The notes: a model not told the origin generated them from the letters alone. A DNA stretch of 64,000 nucleotides from Cryobacterium sp. Y57 (GCF_002929505.1 NZ_PJJL01000069.1:169829-233828); one strand, 5' to 3'; numbered from the stretch's first letter, positions 43,811 to 53,443 are shown. Translations and numbers: made by a program.

Positions 43811-45010
43811 ATGCGCCGGGCTGATGCGGTACCGCCGATCGAGGAGGTCGCCGCGGTCACACAGCGGCTGGCCGTGCTGCTGTCGGCCGGTGTTTCCCCG
43901 GTGTCGGCCTGGGGTTATCTGTTACCGGTGCACGACGTGGCTGCGGCTGGAGCGCCTCGTGCTGACCGGCAGAGTGTCGACTTGCCGCCGGAGCTGGGTA
44001 GACGGGTGAGGGCAGTTCGTCGGGAGGTTAGAGGAAAGCAGGGGTCCTTGCCCGCCAAGGACGCGACGGCGGTTCCGGTTGCCGCAACGATCACGCCCCG
44101 GGCGGCCGATTCGAAGCACGCGGGTACGGGTACCGCACCTATCCTTTGTGCTGCAGCGCGCGCCGCGGCTCGGGGTGACAGCGTGGCCGATGCGATCGCC
44201 GGCCAGGCGCGCCGGCAACGCCGGGAGATTGCGTCGAGGATCGTCGACGCGCGGGCATCCGCTGGGCGGCCTGCGCGGGGACATGGCGATGCGGCGGGCC
44301 AGGCCGAGAGCGCCTGGCTCGGACTCGCCGCGGCCTGGCAGGTGGCCACACAGGCTGGTGCGCCTCTGGCCGGGTGCCTGCGTGAGCTCGCTGGGTCGTT
44401 GCGCGAACTCGCCCAGGTGCAGCGCGATCTGGAAGTGGCGCTGGCCGCGCCGCGGGCCACGGCACGACTGGTGATGGTGCTGCCGGTGATCGGCGTCGTC
44501 TTCGGCAGTTTGATGGGTTTCAATTCCGTGCACACCCTGTTCTTAACCGTGCCGGGGCTGGTCTGTCTAGGTGGCGGCGCTCTCCTGATGCTCGCCGCAG
44601 CAGGCTGGAATCGTGCCCTGGTGCGCCGGGCGGGGCCTCCCGACCTGACGCCGGGGCTGCGGCTGGAACTCATGGCAATTGCCATGTCCGGTGGCGGGTC
44701 GATCGACCGTTCGCGGGCGTTAGTGCAGGCAGCCGCCGAGCGATACGGCATTGCCCCCGGCGCTGATGGTGGTTCCGCTGACCGGATACTGGGCCTGTCG
44801 ACGCGTGCGGGAGTTCCCGCAGCAGAGCTGCTGCGCAGCGAGGCCGAACAGCTGCGTCGCGATGCCCGCAGCGCGGGACAACGACGGGCCGCGACTCTTT
44901 CGGTGACGCTCATGCTGCCGCTCGGCCTCTGTGTGCTGCCCGCGTTCATGCTGGTGGGCGTGGTGCCGTTGCTGCTCAGCGTGCTCTCCTCCACCCTGAT
45001 GACATTCTGA
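43811..45010 (+). CDS. TadB/TadC-like type II secretion F-domain membrane protein
   Basis: This 399-residue protein holds elements that in Caulobacter-type systems are divided between TadB and TadC. An F-like helical segment (QVATQAGAPLAGCLRELAGSLRELAQVQRDLE) is followed by a membrane pair (RLVMVLPVIGVVFGSLMGF; LCLGGGALLMLAAAG). A second cytoplasmic segment (AGVPAAELLRSEAEQLRRDAR) precedes a final membrane pair (TLSVTLMLPLGLCVLPAFMLVGVVPLLLSVL). It should form the inner-membrane platform for pilin assembly. The ATG at 43811 has AGGGAA 9 bases upstream. A charged insertion of about 60 residues lies near the N-terminus. Confidence 0.82.
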   Translation: MRRADAVPPIEEVAAVTQRLAVLLSAGVSPVSAWGYLLPVHDVAAAGAPRADRQSVDLPPELGRRVRAVRREVRGKQGSLPAKDATAVPVAATITPRAADSKHAGTGTAPILCAAARAAARGDSVADAIAGQARRQRREIASRIVDARASAGRPARGHGDAAGQAESAWLGLAAAWQVATQAGAPLAGCLRELAGSLRELAQVQRDLEVALAAPRATARLVMVLPVIGVVFGSLMGFNSVHTLFLTVPGLVCLGGGALLMLAAAGWNRALVRRAGPPDLTPGLRLELMAIAMSGGGSIDRSRALVQAAAERYGIAPGADGGSADRILGLSTRAGVPAAELLRSEAEQLRRDARSAGQRRAATLSVTLMLPLGLCVLPAFMLVGVVPLLLSVLSSTLMTF

Positions 45011-45119
45011 AACTCTCCACAAATGAGCGAATACCGAGGCGTGCGCCGACGGATGGGAGCAGAGTGAAAATGCTCGTGCCGCCCAACCCGCGTCGATGGA
45101 CGCCGAAGGAGACGAGTCT

Positions 45120-45299
45120 GTGTATACAAAGACCACCCTGAAAACCCTGGCTGACGAAGCCGGAGCCGCGACGGCGGAATACGTTGTCGCCACGATGGCC
45201 GCGGTCGGGTTCGCTGGGCTGCTCATCGTTATTCTGCGCAGCGACGAGGTGCGGGGAATGCTCACCGATCTGGTGCGACGTGCCCTCAGCATTGGGTAG
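45120..45299 (+). CDS. DUF4244 pilin-like small protein
   Basis: This 59-residue protein has DEAGAATAEYVVATMAAVGFAGLLIVIL, a Flp/type IV-like processing region (Gly then Glu at +5, here in TAEY) followed by one hydrophobic helix. It matches the DUF4244 family found between TadB/C and TadE genes in actinobacteria and is the likely major pilin-like subunit. The GTG at 45120 has AAGGAG 8 bases upstream; an ATG at 45096 lacks a ribosome site. Confidence 0.83.
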   Translation: MYTKTTLKTLADEAGAATAEYVVATMAAVGFAGLLIVILRSDEVRGMLTDLVRRALSIG

Positions 45300-45630
45300 C
45301 GCACGTAGCAGGGGCAGCACGACCGCCGAATTCGCCACGGCGCTGCCAGCGGTCGTGCTCGTTCTGGCCTGCTGCCTCGGTGCTGTGCAGGTGGTCGGCG
45401 TGCAAGTGCGGCTGACGGATGCCGCTGCCAGCGCCGCGCGTGCGCTGGCCCGTGGCGACACGGCAGCGCGCGCCACCGGCCTCGTGCTCCAAAGCGTGCC
45501 GGGGGCCAGCCTGGCTTCGCAGCGCCGCGGCGATTTCGTCTGTGCTCGAGTTACCGCGCACAGCCTGCCGGGGATTTTTGCCGGGCTAACCCTCGAGGCA
45601 CACTCGTGCGCCCTGGCCGGCGGCCAATGA
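45280..45630 (+). CDS. TadE-like pseudopilin
   Basis: A protein of about 116 residues with GSTTAEFATALPAVVLVLACC, the TadE motif where the Glu five residues after the cleavage point is kept, followed by a hydrophobic helix and VQVRLTDAAASAARALARGD, typical of the TadE family. The start is uncertain: a GTG at 45280 or a TTG at 45292, both overlapping the end of the pilin-like gene. It overlaps the next gene by 4 bases. Confidence 0.8.
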   Translation: MPSALGSARSRGSTTAEFATALPAVVLVLACCLGAVQVVGVQVRLTDAAASAARALARGDTAARATGLVLQSVPGASLASQRRGDFVCARVTAHSLPGIFAGLTLEAHSCALAGGQ

Positions 45631-46004
45631 CCGCGCGCGACGACACGACGAACGCGCCAGACCCCGCCGGGAAGGTGCTCGAGCGGGGAGCGGGGTCGAT
45701 CCTCGCCCTCGCGGTACTCGCTGCCACCGTGTTGCTGACGACGTTCGTCATCTTAATACTCGGACTGCTCACGGTCGGCCGGTCCGTCGCGAGCGCGGCC
45801 GATGCCGCCGCGCTCGCCGCCGCCGATACCGCTTCCGGCGCGATCGCGGGGTACCCGTGCGAGGCCGCGCAGGCAGTGGCCGCGCTGAATGGGACTACCG
45901 TGACGCGCTGCACGGTGACGGGGCTGATCGCATCCGTTTCGGTGGGGCGGCGGGTGCAGGGCATAGATATCGTCGCGAGTGCCCGGGCCGGGCCGCCGCC
46001 CTGA
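45627..46004 (+). CDS. TadG-like/TadE-like protein (Rv3654c type)
   Basis: This 125-residue protein starts with ATG inside the previous stop. It has ERGAGSILALAVLAATVLLTTFVILIL, the N-terminal hydrophobic helix of Flp pilus-assembly TadG-like proteins, then VGRSVASAADAAALAAADTASG, a hallmark of the group. Two Cys (YPCEAAQAV and VTRCTV) may form a disulfide outside the cell. It is the last gene of the Tad cluster, as recalled for Rv3654c in mycobacteria. Confidence 0.82.
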   Translation: MTARDDTTNAPDPAGKVLERGAGSILALAVLAATVLLTTFVILILGLLTVGRSVASAADAAALAAADTASGAIAGYPCEAAQAVAALNGTTVTRCTVTGLIASVSVGRRVQGIDIVASARAGPPP

Positions 46005-46035
46005 TGAGACGCCCGGTAAGCCGGGCCGGGACGAA

Positions 46036-46272
46036 TTAGGAGAGGAGCGCTTCGAGGTAACGGTACTCGACCGCGCTCGGGCGACCGGGGGAATCGGAAT
46101 CCTCAAACTCCAGGCCGGCGCCGCGCGCGTAGAGATAGCGTTTGCCGGAGTCGGCCGGGATTTCGATGCGGGGCCGAGGATCGCCCGAGTCGAGGAAGGT
46201 CGTGGTGATTGTTTTGCCCTGCAGGGGGCCATCTGTCAACTTCGCGGTGTATGTGGCCGTCATTGTACCCAT
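46036..46272 (-). CDS. Small protein of unknown function
   Basis: A 78-residue predicted protein (MGTMTATYTAKLTDGPLQGK start) with alternating hydrophobic and polar residues typical of a small beta-rich fold: TITTTFLDSGDPRPRIEIP and KRYLYARGAGLEFEDSD. Two nearby ATG starts (46272 and 46263) are possible and no ribosome site decides between them. No family is recognised. It lies convergent to the Tad cluster and divergent from topA. Confidence 0.6.
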   Translation of the reverse strand: MGTMTATYTAKLTDGPLQGKTITTTFLDSGDPRPRIEIPADSGKRYLYARGAGLEFEDSDSPGRPSAVEYRYLEALLS

Positions 46273-46479
46273 AGGACTATTCTGCACTGAGCCAGGCAAA
46301 CAGCAAGGGTTTGGGGTTGCTCTGCACCTCGCTCAGAGCGAACTGGGCGGTGGCTGGGAGCGCCGTGTGCGCGAACGTGACGCGCCGAGACGTGCCCGTC
46401 GATTAGGCGGGCACTCCATTCCGGTGTGTATGGTGTGCCTTGGCCCATCATGTGGTCACCACGTATAAAGAGGAGTCTG

Positions 46480-49400
46480 GTGCCAGGCACTAAGAAGCTG
46501 GTCATTGTTGAATCACCGACCAAGATGAAGTCGATCGCCGCGTATCTCGGCGACGGCTATGAGGTGTTGTCTTCGGTCGGTCACATTCGCGATCTGATCG
46601 AGCCGAAAAACCTGCCGCCTGAGCTCAAAAAGGGTGCCCTCGGACGCTTCTCGGTCGACGTGGAGAACGGCTTTGAACCGTACTACGTGGTCTCCGACGC
46701 CAAGAAGAAGACCGTCAGTGAGCTCAAACGGGCCCTCAAGAATGCGAACGAACTCTTGCTCGCAACTGATGAGGACCGCGAGGGCGAGGCCATTGCCTGG
46801 CACCTGCTGCAGGTGCTGCAGCCCAAGGTTCCGGTCAAGCGCATGGTTTTCCACGAGATCACAAAAGACGCTATCCTCGCTGCCAAAGACAACACCCGCG
46901 ACCTCGACACCGCCCTCGTCGACGCGCAGGAGACTCGCCGCATCCTCGACCGCATCTACGGCTACGAGATTTCCCCGGTGCTGTGGCGCAAGGTCGGCCC
47001 CGGCCTGTCCGCCGGCCGTGTGCAGAGCGCCGCGACCCGCCTCGTCGTCGACCGGGAGAAGGAGCGCCTCGCGTTCGTCTCCGCTGGCTACTGGGATCTG
47101 CTCGCGCGACTGGCGGCATCCGCTTCGCAGGATGACCAGGCGTTCGATGCGAAGCTCGTACGACTGAACGGTGAGCGAATTGCTACCGGCGGCGACTTCG
47201 ATGACTCCGGTGTGCTGAAGCCCAGCGTGAAGGCCGTCACCCTCGACGCCTCCGCCGCGCAGGCCCTGACGATCGCTCTGAAAAGCCCCGGCGTGAAGCT
47301 GGAGGTGACCAAGGTCACCTCCAAGCCCTATCGTCGCAGCCCCGCCGCACCGTTCACGACGTCGACCCTGCAGCAGGAAGCGGCGCGCAAGCTGCGCTTT
47401 ACCGCCCGCCAGACCATGAGCGTTGCCCAGTCGCTGTACGAAAACGGGTATATCACCTACATGCGTACCGACTCGCCATCACTCGGACAACAGGCTCTCA
47501 CCGCCGCCCGCACCCAGGCCGCGACGCTCTACGGCGCCGAGACGGTTCCGGAGGCCCCGCGCGCCTACAAGGGCAAGAGCAAGAACGCCCAAGAGGCGCA
47601 CGAGGCCATTCGCCCGTCCGGCGACACTTTTCGTACCCCGGCGTCGCTCGCGTCGAGCCTGCGTGGCAATGATTTCAAGCTGTACGACCTGATCTGGAAG
47701 CGCACCGTCGCTTCGCAGATGAAGGACGCCACCGGCTCGACCGCTTCCGTCACTATCGCGGCCGGCCCGACCGGCACATCGGAGCACGCCTCCGCGTCGG
47801 GCGCGCTCGCCGAATTCTCGGCCAGTGGAACCGTCATCACGTTTCGCGGGTTCATGCTCGCCTACGAGGAGTCGAAGGACGAGGAGCGTAACGCTTCGAC
47901 GGACGCGACCGAGTCCAAGCTGCCGCCGCTCGAAGAGGGCCAGAACCTGACCCTGCAGAGCCTCGAGGCCAAGGGTCACGAAACGACCCCTGCCGCTCGT
48001 TACACCGAGGCCAGCCTGGTGAAGAAGCTCGAAGAGCTCGGCATCGGCCGCCCGTCGACGTTCGCCTCGATCATCTCGACCATCACCGAGCGTGGCTACG
48101 TCACGCCGCGGGGGCAGTCGCTCGTTCCCAACTGGATCGCGTTCTCGGTCGTGCGCCTGCTTGAAGAGTTTTTCGGCGATCTGGTCGAATACGACTTCAC
48201 CGCCGAGATGGAGGACGACCTCGACCGTATCGCCGGCGGCGAAGCCAACCGCCTGGATTGGCTCACCAGTTTCTACTTCGGCAGCGACAAGCACCGGGGC
48301 CTCCGCCAGGTCATCGACAACCTCGGCGAAATCGACCCGCGCGTGATCAACTCGGTCACCATCAGCAACGACATCACCCTGCGTATCGGCAAGTACGGTC
48401 CCTATCTCGAGGTCATCGACCCCGACGCGGCAGCGGATGCCCCGCCTCGCCGAGTCAATATTCCGCCGGAACTCGCCCCCGACGAACTGACCGCGACCAA
48501 AGCTCGTGAGCTCATCGATGCCCCCGTCGTCACGGACCGGGTGATCGGACTCAACCCTGAGAACGGAAAGGAAATCGTCGCGAAAGACGGCCGATTCGGG
48601 CCGTACGTCACAGAGCTCACGCCGGCAGCAGCAGAATCCGATGTTCCGGTCGTTGTGGCTGCCCCCGTCGAAACGATCGACCCCGCCACCGGCGAGGTCA
48701 GCGTCGCGAAGCCTAAGCGCAAGCCGGCTGCAAAAAAGGTGGCCGCCGCCGACAAGCCGCGTACAGCATCCATTTTCAAATCCATGGACCTGGCCACCGT
48801 CGACCTCGAAACGGCGCTGCGCCTACTCGCCCTGCCGCGCATGGTCGGGCTCGACCCGGAGACCGGCGCCGAGATTATGGCCCAGAACGGCAAGTTCGGG
48901 CCGTACCTGAAGAAGGGCATAGATACCCGGTCGCTCACGAGCGAAGACCAGATCTTCGACATCGACCTGCCGGGCGCGATCGAGCTTTACGCGCAGCCGA
49001 AGTACGGTGCCCGCCGGGCGTCGAGTGCGCTGAAGGAATTCGAAGCACCCGACCCCGAAAGTGGCAAGGCGATCAAGATCAAGGACGGCCGGTTCGGCGC
49101 GTACGTGACCGATGGGGTCACCAACGCGACCATTCCCAAGTCGGAGGATATCGAGGAGATCGACTTCGACCGGGCCGTTGAGCTGCTCGCCGACAAGCGG
49201 GCCAAAGGTCCGGCCGCGCCGCGCACGAAGGCACCGGCCAAGAAAGCTGCCGTCAAGAAGCCAGCAGTCAAGAAGGCACCGACCGCAGCGGCGAAGGCGG
49301 CTACCGCGAAGAAGGCGGCCGCGACTCGGGCCGCAAACGCGGCAGCCAAGGCCGCGTTGAACGGCACGCCCCTGGTCAAAAAACCGGCCCTGAAGAAGCC

Positions 49401-49488
49401 GGCCGTCAAGAAAGCGGCCGTGAGGCAATCGGCCAGTTCGGCCGCTGAATCCGCTGCCACGACGACGGTCACGCCGACGGCGTCGTGA
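46480..49488 (+). CDS. topA: DNA topoisomerase I
   Basis: This 1002-residue type IA topoisomerase relaxes negative supercoils. The TOPRIM domain starts KKLVIVESPTKMKSIAAYLG and has LLATDEDREGEAIAWHLLQ. The catalytic tyrosine is in NGYITYMRTDSPSLG. In place of C-terminal zinc fingers it has several repeated GKFGPYLK/GRFGAYVT-type modules, as in actinobacteria, and then a Lys/Ala-rich tail (KKAAVKKPAVKKAPTAAAK) that in relatives binds DNA or polymerase. The GTG at 46480 follows AGAGGAG; an ATG at 46426 is rejected. Confidence 0.96.
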   Translation: MPGTKKLVIVESPTKMKSIAAYLGDGYEVLSSVGHIRDLIEPKNLPPELKKGALGRFSVDVENGFEPYYVVSDAKKKTVSELKRALKNANELLLATDEDREGEAIAWHLLQVLQPKVPVKRMVFHEITKDAILAAKDNTRDLDTALVDAQETRRILDRIYGYEISPVLWRKVGPGLSAGRVQSAATRLVVDREKERLAFVSAGYWDLLARLAASASQDDQAFDAKLVRLNGERIATGGDFDDSGVLKPSVKAVTLDASAAQALTIALKSPGVKLEVTKVTSKPYRRSPAAPFTTSTLQQEAARKLRFTARQTMSVAQSLYENGYITYMRTDSPSLGQQALTAARTQAATLYGAETVPEAPRAYKGKSKNAQEAHEAIRPSGDTFRTPASLASSLRGNDFKLYDLIWKRTVASQMKDATGSTASVTIAAGPTGTSEHASASGALAEFSASGTVITFRGFMLAYEESKDEERNASTDATESKLPPLEEGQNLTLQSLEAKGHETTPAARYTEASLVKKLEELGIGRPSTFASIISTITERGYVTPRGQSLVPNWIAFSVVRLLEEFFGDLVEYDFTAEMEDDLDRIAGGEANRLDWLTSFYFGSDKHRGLRQVIDNLGEIDPRVINSVTISNDITLRIGKYGPYLEVIDPDAAADAPPRRVNIPPELAPDELTATKARELIDAPVVTDRVIGLNPENGKEIVAKDGRFGPYVTELTPAAAESDVPVVVAAPVETIDPATGEVSVAKPKRKPAAKKVAAADKPRTASIFKSMDLATVDLETALRLLALPRMVGLDPETGAEIMAQNGKFGPYLKKGIDTRSLTSEDQIFDIDLPGAIELYAQPKYGARRASSALKEFEAPDPESGKAIKIKDGRFGAYVTDGVTNATIPKSEDIEEIDFDRAVELLADKRAKGPAAPRTKAPAKKAAVKKPAVKKAPTAAAKAATAKKAAATRAANAAAKAALNGTPLVKKPALKKPAVKKAAVRQSASSAAESAATTTVTPTAS

Positions 49489-50102
49489 CCGGTCTGTTCA
49501 TCACCCTCGAGGGCGGCGACGGCTCCGGTAAAACTACGCAGGCGCAGCTGCTCTCCGACTGGCTCGAAGAGCGGGGGCGCACTGTCGTGCGCACCCGCGA
49601 GCCTGGGGGAACGGATGTCGGTACCCGGATTCGCGAGATCGTGCTGCACCACCGCGGCGAAGTGGACCCGCGCGCTGAGGCGCTGCTCTATGCAGCAGAT
49701 CGGGCCCAGCACGTGGGTACCAAGCTGCGTCCGGCGCTCGCCCGCGGTGACGTGATCGTGCAGGACCGTTATCTGGATTCCTCGGTTGCCTACCAGGGGG
49801 CCGGGCGAGTTCTCGGCGCCACTGAGGTGCGAGACCTGTCGCTCTGGGCGGCCGAAGGTCTGCTTCCCGACCTGACCGTGCTGCTCGACCTCGACTCGCG
49901 CGCAGCCCGGGCCCGGCTCGATGCCGACGATAAAGTCTTCGACCGGCTCGAGGCTGAGAAGAACGACTTTCATGCCCGTGTGCGCGCTGCGTTCCTCGAA
50001 TTGGCAGCCGCCGAACCCGACCGGTTCCTGGTGCTGGATGCCGCAGCCCCCGCCGCAGATATCGCCGCGAGCATCCGCGCACGGGTGGCGCCCCTCCTGT
50101 AA
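49485..50102 (+). CDS. tmk: Thymidylate kinase
   Basis: This 205-residue enzyme phosphorylates dTMP to dTDP. The P-loop is LEGGDGSGKTTQAQLLSDWL, with TREPGGTDVGTRIREIVL (DR/E-type motif) and VIVQDRYLDSSVAYQGAGR. The GTG start overlaps the topA stop by 4 bases, so tmk should be translated with topA. Length is normal. Confidence 0.95.
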   Translation: MTGLFITLEGGDGSGKTTQAQLLSDWLEERGRTVVRTREPGGTDVGTRIREIVLHHRGEVDPRAEALLYAADRAQHVGTKLRPALARGDVIVQDRYLDSSVAYQGAGRVLGATEVRDLSLWAAEGLLPDLTVLLDLDSRAARARLDADDKVFDRLEAEKNDFHARVRAAFLELAAAEPDRFLVLDAAAPAADIAASIRARVAPLL

Positions 50103-50229
50103 CCGTCGGAGCCGACTACTGCCCTGCGCGACCGGAACCATGATCCATCGCCACGGGTCCGCGTTCCGGCCCGGGAGGCGGGGGAGGCGCGTCGGCGGCG
50201 GTGTCGGCGGGGCGGGTTACCCTTGACTC

Positions 50230-51402
50230 ATGGCAGTGTGGGACAACCTAACGGGACAGGCCGACGCGATCGCCATCTTTCGGGCAGCGGCGCAGCGGGC
50301 ACCGTCCGGTACCGGTTCCGCCACGGCCGAATCGACTTCCATGACGCACGCCTGGCTCATCACCGGCCCGCCGGGTTCCGGTCGCTCCAACCTTGCCTTT
50401 GCTTTCGCGGCGGCACTGCTGAGCCCTGGTACCCCTGACGGCGACCGTGCGGCGGCCCGCCAGGTCGACGCGCGCACCCACCCCGACCTCAGTGTGCTCA
50501 GTACTGAGGGCGTCATCATCCCGATGAAGACCGTCAAGGAGGCCGTCGCCCGCTCACAGTACTCGCCGTCGGTCGGTCGGTACCGGGTCGTCGTCGTCGA
50601 AGATGCCGACCGCATGGTCGAGCGCACGTCGAACGTGCTCCTCAAGGCTCTCGAAGAGCCACCCGAACGCACGGTGTGGATTTTGTGCGCGCCCAGCGAG
50701 GCAGACTTGCTTCCCACTATTCGGTCCCGCGTGCGCACCGTGCGCCTGCGCGTCCCGAGTGTTGCTGATGTCGCCGACCTGCTCGTGCGCCGCAACGGAG
50801 TCGACCCGGCCATTGCAGAGCTCAGTGCCCGGCTCGCCCAAAGCCACATCGGCATGGCCCGGCGGCTTGCCACCAATGCGGATGCGCGGGCACGACGTGA
50901 GGAGACCCTGCGCGCGGCCCTCGGTATCCGTTCGGTGTCGTCGGCCGTCAATACGGCTGCCCGGTTGCTCGCGATCGCGGGTGACGATGCGAAGGCGATC
51001 ACCCTCGAGCTGGATGCCGCGGAGCGCGACGGGATGCTGCGCTCGCTCGGAATCGAAACAGGGCAATCCGTACCACCGGGGCTGCGCGGCCAGATCAAAG
51101 ATCTCGAAGACGACCAAAAGCGGCGGGCAAAACGCAGCCTGCATGACGGCATCGACCGCATTCTGGTTGACCTTGCTTCGCTGTACCGGGACATCTGTAT
51201 GGTGCAGCTGGTCCGGGAACAAGCTGTGATCAACCGTGAGTTGCTCGCCGAGCTGCGTACGGCGAGTGTGTCCAGCGCTCCAGCAGCCACGGTCGCCACG
51301 ATGGACGCGATTGCTGTGGCACGCCAGCGTATTCAATCCAACGTCGCCCCGGCCCTCGCCCTCGAGGCGATGCTCGTGTCGGCGATCCGTCGCCCACAGT
51401 AA
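50230..51402 (+). CDS. holB: DNA polymerase III subunit delta prime
   Basis: This 390-residue clamp-loader subunit has an N-terminal AAA+ domain with WLITGPPGSGRSNLAFAFAA, where Arg replaces the Walker A Lys, as is usual for non-hydrolysing delta prime. It also has YRVVVVEDADRMVERTSNVLLKALEEPPERT, the family's SRC-like region altered (IRSRVRTVRLR), and a C-terminal collar domain. It follows tmk after 127 bases, a common actinobacterial gene order. Confidence 0.9.
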   Translation: MAVWDNLTGQADAIAIFRAAAQRAPSGTGSATAESTSMTHAWLITGPPGSGRSNLAFAFAAALLSPGTPDGDRAAARQVDARTHPDLSVLSTEGVIIPMKTVKEAVARSQYSPSVGRYRVVVVEDADRMVERTSNVLLKALEEPPERTVWILCAPSEADLLPTIRSRVRTVRLRVPSVADVADLLVRRNGVDPAIAELSARLAQSHIGMARRLATNADARARREETLRAALGIRSVSSAVNTAARLLAIAGDDAKAITLELDAAERDGMLRSLGIETGQSVPPGLRGQIKDLEDDQKRRAKRSLHDGIDRILVDLASLYRDICMVQLVREQAVINRELLAELRTASVSSAPAATVATMDAIAVARQRIQSNVAPALALEAMLVSAIRRPQ

Positions 51403-51494
51403 TGTCACCCGCAGTGACCTCATCCACAGCCACTCCCAGCCGCTTTCGGTAGCCTGAACCGCAGCATCCGCTTCACGCTAGGAAAAGGAACACG

Positions 51495-53030
51495 TTGAAC
51501 CGACGCAATCGCGCTACCAGTATCGCGGCCGCCGCCCTGGCCCTTACACTCGCTCTCAGCGGATGCACCACCCTCTTCGCGACGAATTCCGCACCCACCG
51601 AATCCACCCCCACCGGCGAGCAGGTGAAGGACACCCTTGAGCCGTTTTACAGCCAAGTGCTGCAGTGGAAGGACTGTGGCGAGAAACTGCAGTGCACCAA
51701 GGCCACTGCGCCGCTCGACTACACCGACCCGACCGCCGGGGATATATCGCTCGCCCTGGTACGTCACGTCGCCACCGGCAACGAGCGAATCGGCTCGCTG
51801 TTGGTGAATCCAGGCGGGCCCGGTGGCTCCGGCTATGACTTCATCAAGGATTCCCTCGACTATGCGACGGACGCCACCCTGCAGGCGAGCTTTGACATCG
51901 TGGGTTTCGACCCCCGCGGCGTCGGGCGCTCCTCGGCGGTCTCCTGTTACGACTCCGCGGCGATGGATGAGTACGTCTATGGGCTGACGACCGCAGAGCG
52001 CGGTACGGATGCTTGGATTGCCGAGCTCACGGCCTCCTCGGATGCCTTCGCGGCGGCATGTGCCCAGCAGACCGGGCCGCTGCTCGGAACGGTCGACACG
52101 AAGAGCGCCGCCCGCGACCTGGATCTGCTGCGCGCGGTGCTTGGCGATACCCACCTGAACTACCTCGGTTATTCCTATGGCACTTTTCTCGGCGCCACTT
52201 ATGCCGAACTCTTTCCCGAGAAGGTCGGCCGTCTTGTGCTTGACGGGGCTGTCGACCCGTCGACCAGCAATTTCGAGGTGACCAAGACCCAGGCGGTGGG
52301 TTTCGAAAACGCCCTGCGTGCCTACCTCACTGACTGTCTCGCGGGCAAGGACTGCCCCTTCCGAGGAAGCGTAGACAGCGCGATGACGACGATCGGCGCA
52401 TTGCTGAATTCGGTGGACGCGAGCCCCATCACCGCCAAGGACGGCCGTCAACTCGGCGGAAACGCGCTACTCACGGCGATCATCTACCCGCTCTACCAGG
52501 ACACAGCCTGGCCACAACTGAGCACAATGTTGGATACCGTGCTGCACGGCAGCGCCGAGGGCGCGTTTCAATTCGCGGATGCCTACAACGGCCGCGACGC
52601 CGACGGCAACTACACCGACAACTCGACCGAATCGTTCATGGCCATCAACTGCATCGACTATTCGTACAACGCCGACCCGACCGTGATGCGCGCCCAGGCC
52701 GCCGAACTCGAAGCCGCGGCACCGGTGATCGGCCCGTTCATGAGCTTCGGCGACATCGGCTGCGCCAATTGGCCCTACAAGTTCACCGGCGAACGCACCG
52801 AAATTCACGCGTCCGGGGCGGCACCCATTCTGGTTGTCGGCACCACCAACGATCCGGCAACCCCGTACGTCTGGGCGCAGCAACTGGCCGAACAGCTCGA
52901 CAGTGGCAGCCTGGTGACCTACACGGGTGAGGGGCACACCGCCTACAACAAGTCGAATTCTTGCGTGAACGATGCCGTTGACTCCTATCTCGTCGACGGC
53001 ATCGTGCCGGCATCCGACCCGCAGTGCTGA
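51495..53030 (+). CDS. Alpha/beta hydrolase lipoprotein with TAP-like C-terminus
   Basis: This 511-residue secreted hydrolase is related to Streptomyces tripeptidyl aminopeptidases. A signal peptide with lipobox (ALALTLALSGCTT) is followed by LLVNPGGPGGSGYDFI (oxyanion region), FDPRGVGRSSAVSC, and the nucleophile elbow LGYSYGTFLGATYAELF. The C-terminal TAP-like domain has ILVVGTTNDPATPYVWAQQL with the catalytic Asp and TYTGEGHTAYNKSNSCVNDA with the His. It may release N-terminal peptides for nutrition. The start is a TTG with AAGGAA upstream. Confidence 0.9.
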   Translation: MNRRNRATSIAAAALALTLALSGCTTLFATNSAPTESTPTGEQVKDTLEPFYSQVLQWKDCGEKLQCTKATAPLDYTDPTAGDISLALVRHVATGNERIGSLLVNPGGPGGSGYDFIKDSLDYATDATLQASFDIVGFDPRGVGRSSAVSCYDSAAMDEYVYGLTTAERGTDAWIAELTASSDAFAAACAQQTGPLLGTVDTKSAARDLDLLRAVLGDTHLNYLGYSYGTFLGATYAELFPEKVGRLVLDGAVDPSTSNFEVTKTQAVGFENALRAYLTDCLAGKDCPFRGSVDSAMTTIGALLNSVDASPITAKDGRQLGGNALLTAIIYPLYQDTAWPQLSTMLDTVLHGSAEGAFQFADAYNGRDADGNYTDNSTESFMAINCIDYSYNADPTVMRAQAAELEAAAPVIGPFMSFGDIGCANWPYKFTGERTEIHASGAAPILVVGTTNDPATPYVWAQQLAEQLDSGSLVTYTGEGHTAYNKSNSCVNDAVDSYLVDGIVPASDPQC

Positions 53031-53370
53031 CCCGAGCAGATTTGCATGCTGTGAAATAACCTCTTCGGCAGGCGCACGGCGAATCTGCGCGACCTCAAGA
53101 CCACGTACAGCAGACCAGCAAGCCACGTCGTACGGCGGATGCGCCGGCGCTCGCCCGGACCAGACCGCGCGATATTAGCGCGCCCTGGTGTTCACCCTGT
53201 GGTCCTGGCTGCCATTTGTCTAGCCTGGCGGTGCTGGTGAGCAGGCGCTGGAGCGAGCCCGCTGACGGACCGCGTGGATGCGTCATTCGCCGAGGTGTAC
53301 AGAATCACCCGCAGAAACGACTAGGCTTGACTGCTGTGTCACCGAGTGCCTTATGGGGCGTTCTGGTAAC
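53031..53370. other. Intergenic region before tRNA-Thr
   Basis: These 340 bases between the hydrolase lipoprotein and tRNA-Thr contain no ORF with coding features and no clear hairpin terminator. The tRNA promoter should lie in its last part. Confidence 0.5.
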
Positions 53371-53443
53371 GCCGCCTTAGCTCAGTTGGTAGAGCATCTC
53401 ACTCGTAATGAGAAGGTCGTCAGTTCGATTCTGACAGGCGGCT
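53371..53443 (+). tRNA. tRNA-Thr (anticodon CGT)
   Basis: A 73-base cloverleaf: acceptor stem GCCGCCT/AGGCGGC with discriminator T, D-arm with AGCTCAGTTGGTAGAGC, anticodon loop CTCGTAA giving CGT, and T-arm with GTTCGATTC. CCA is not encoded. Prophage late genes begin directly after it, so its 3' end is the probable phage attachment site. Confidence 0.95.
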
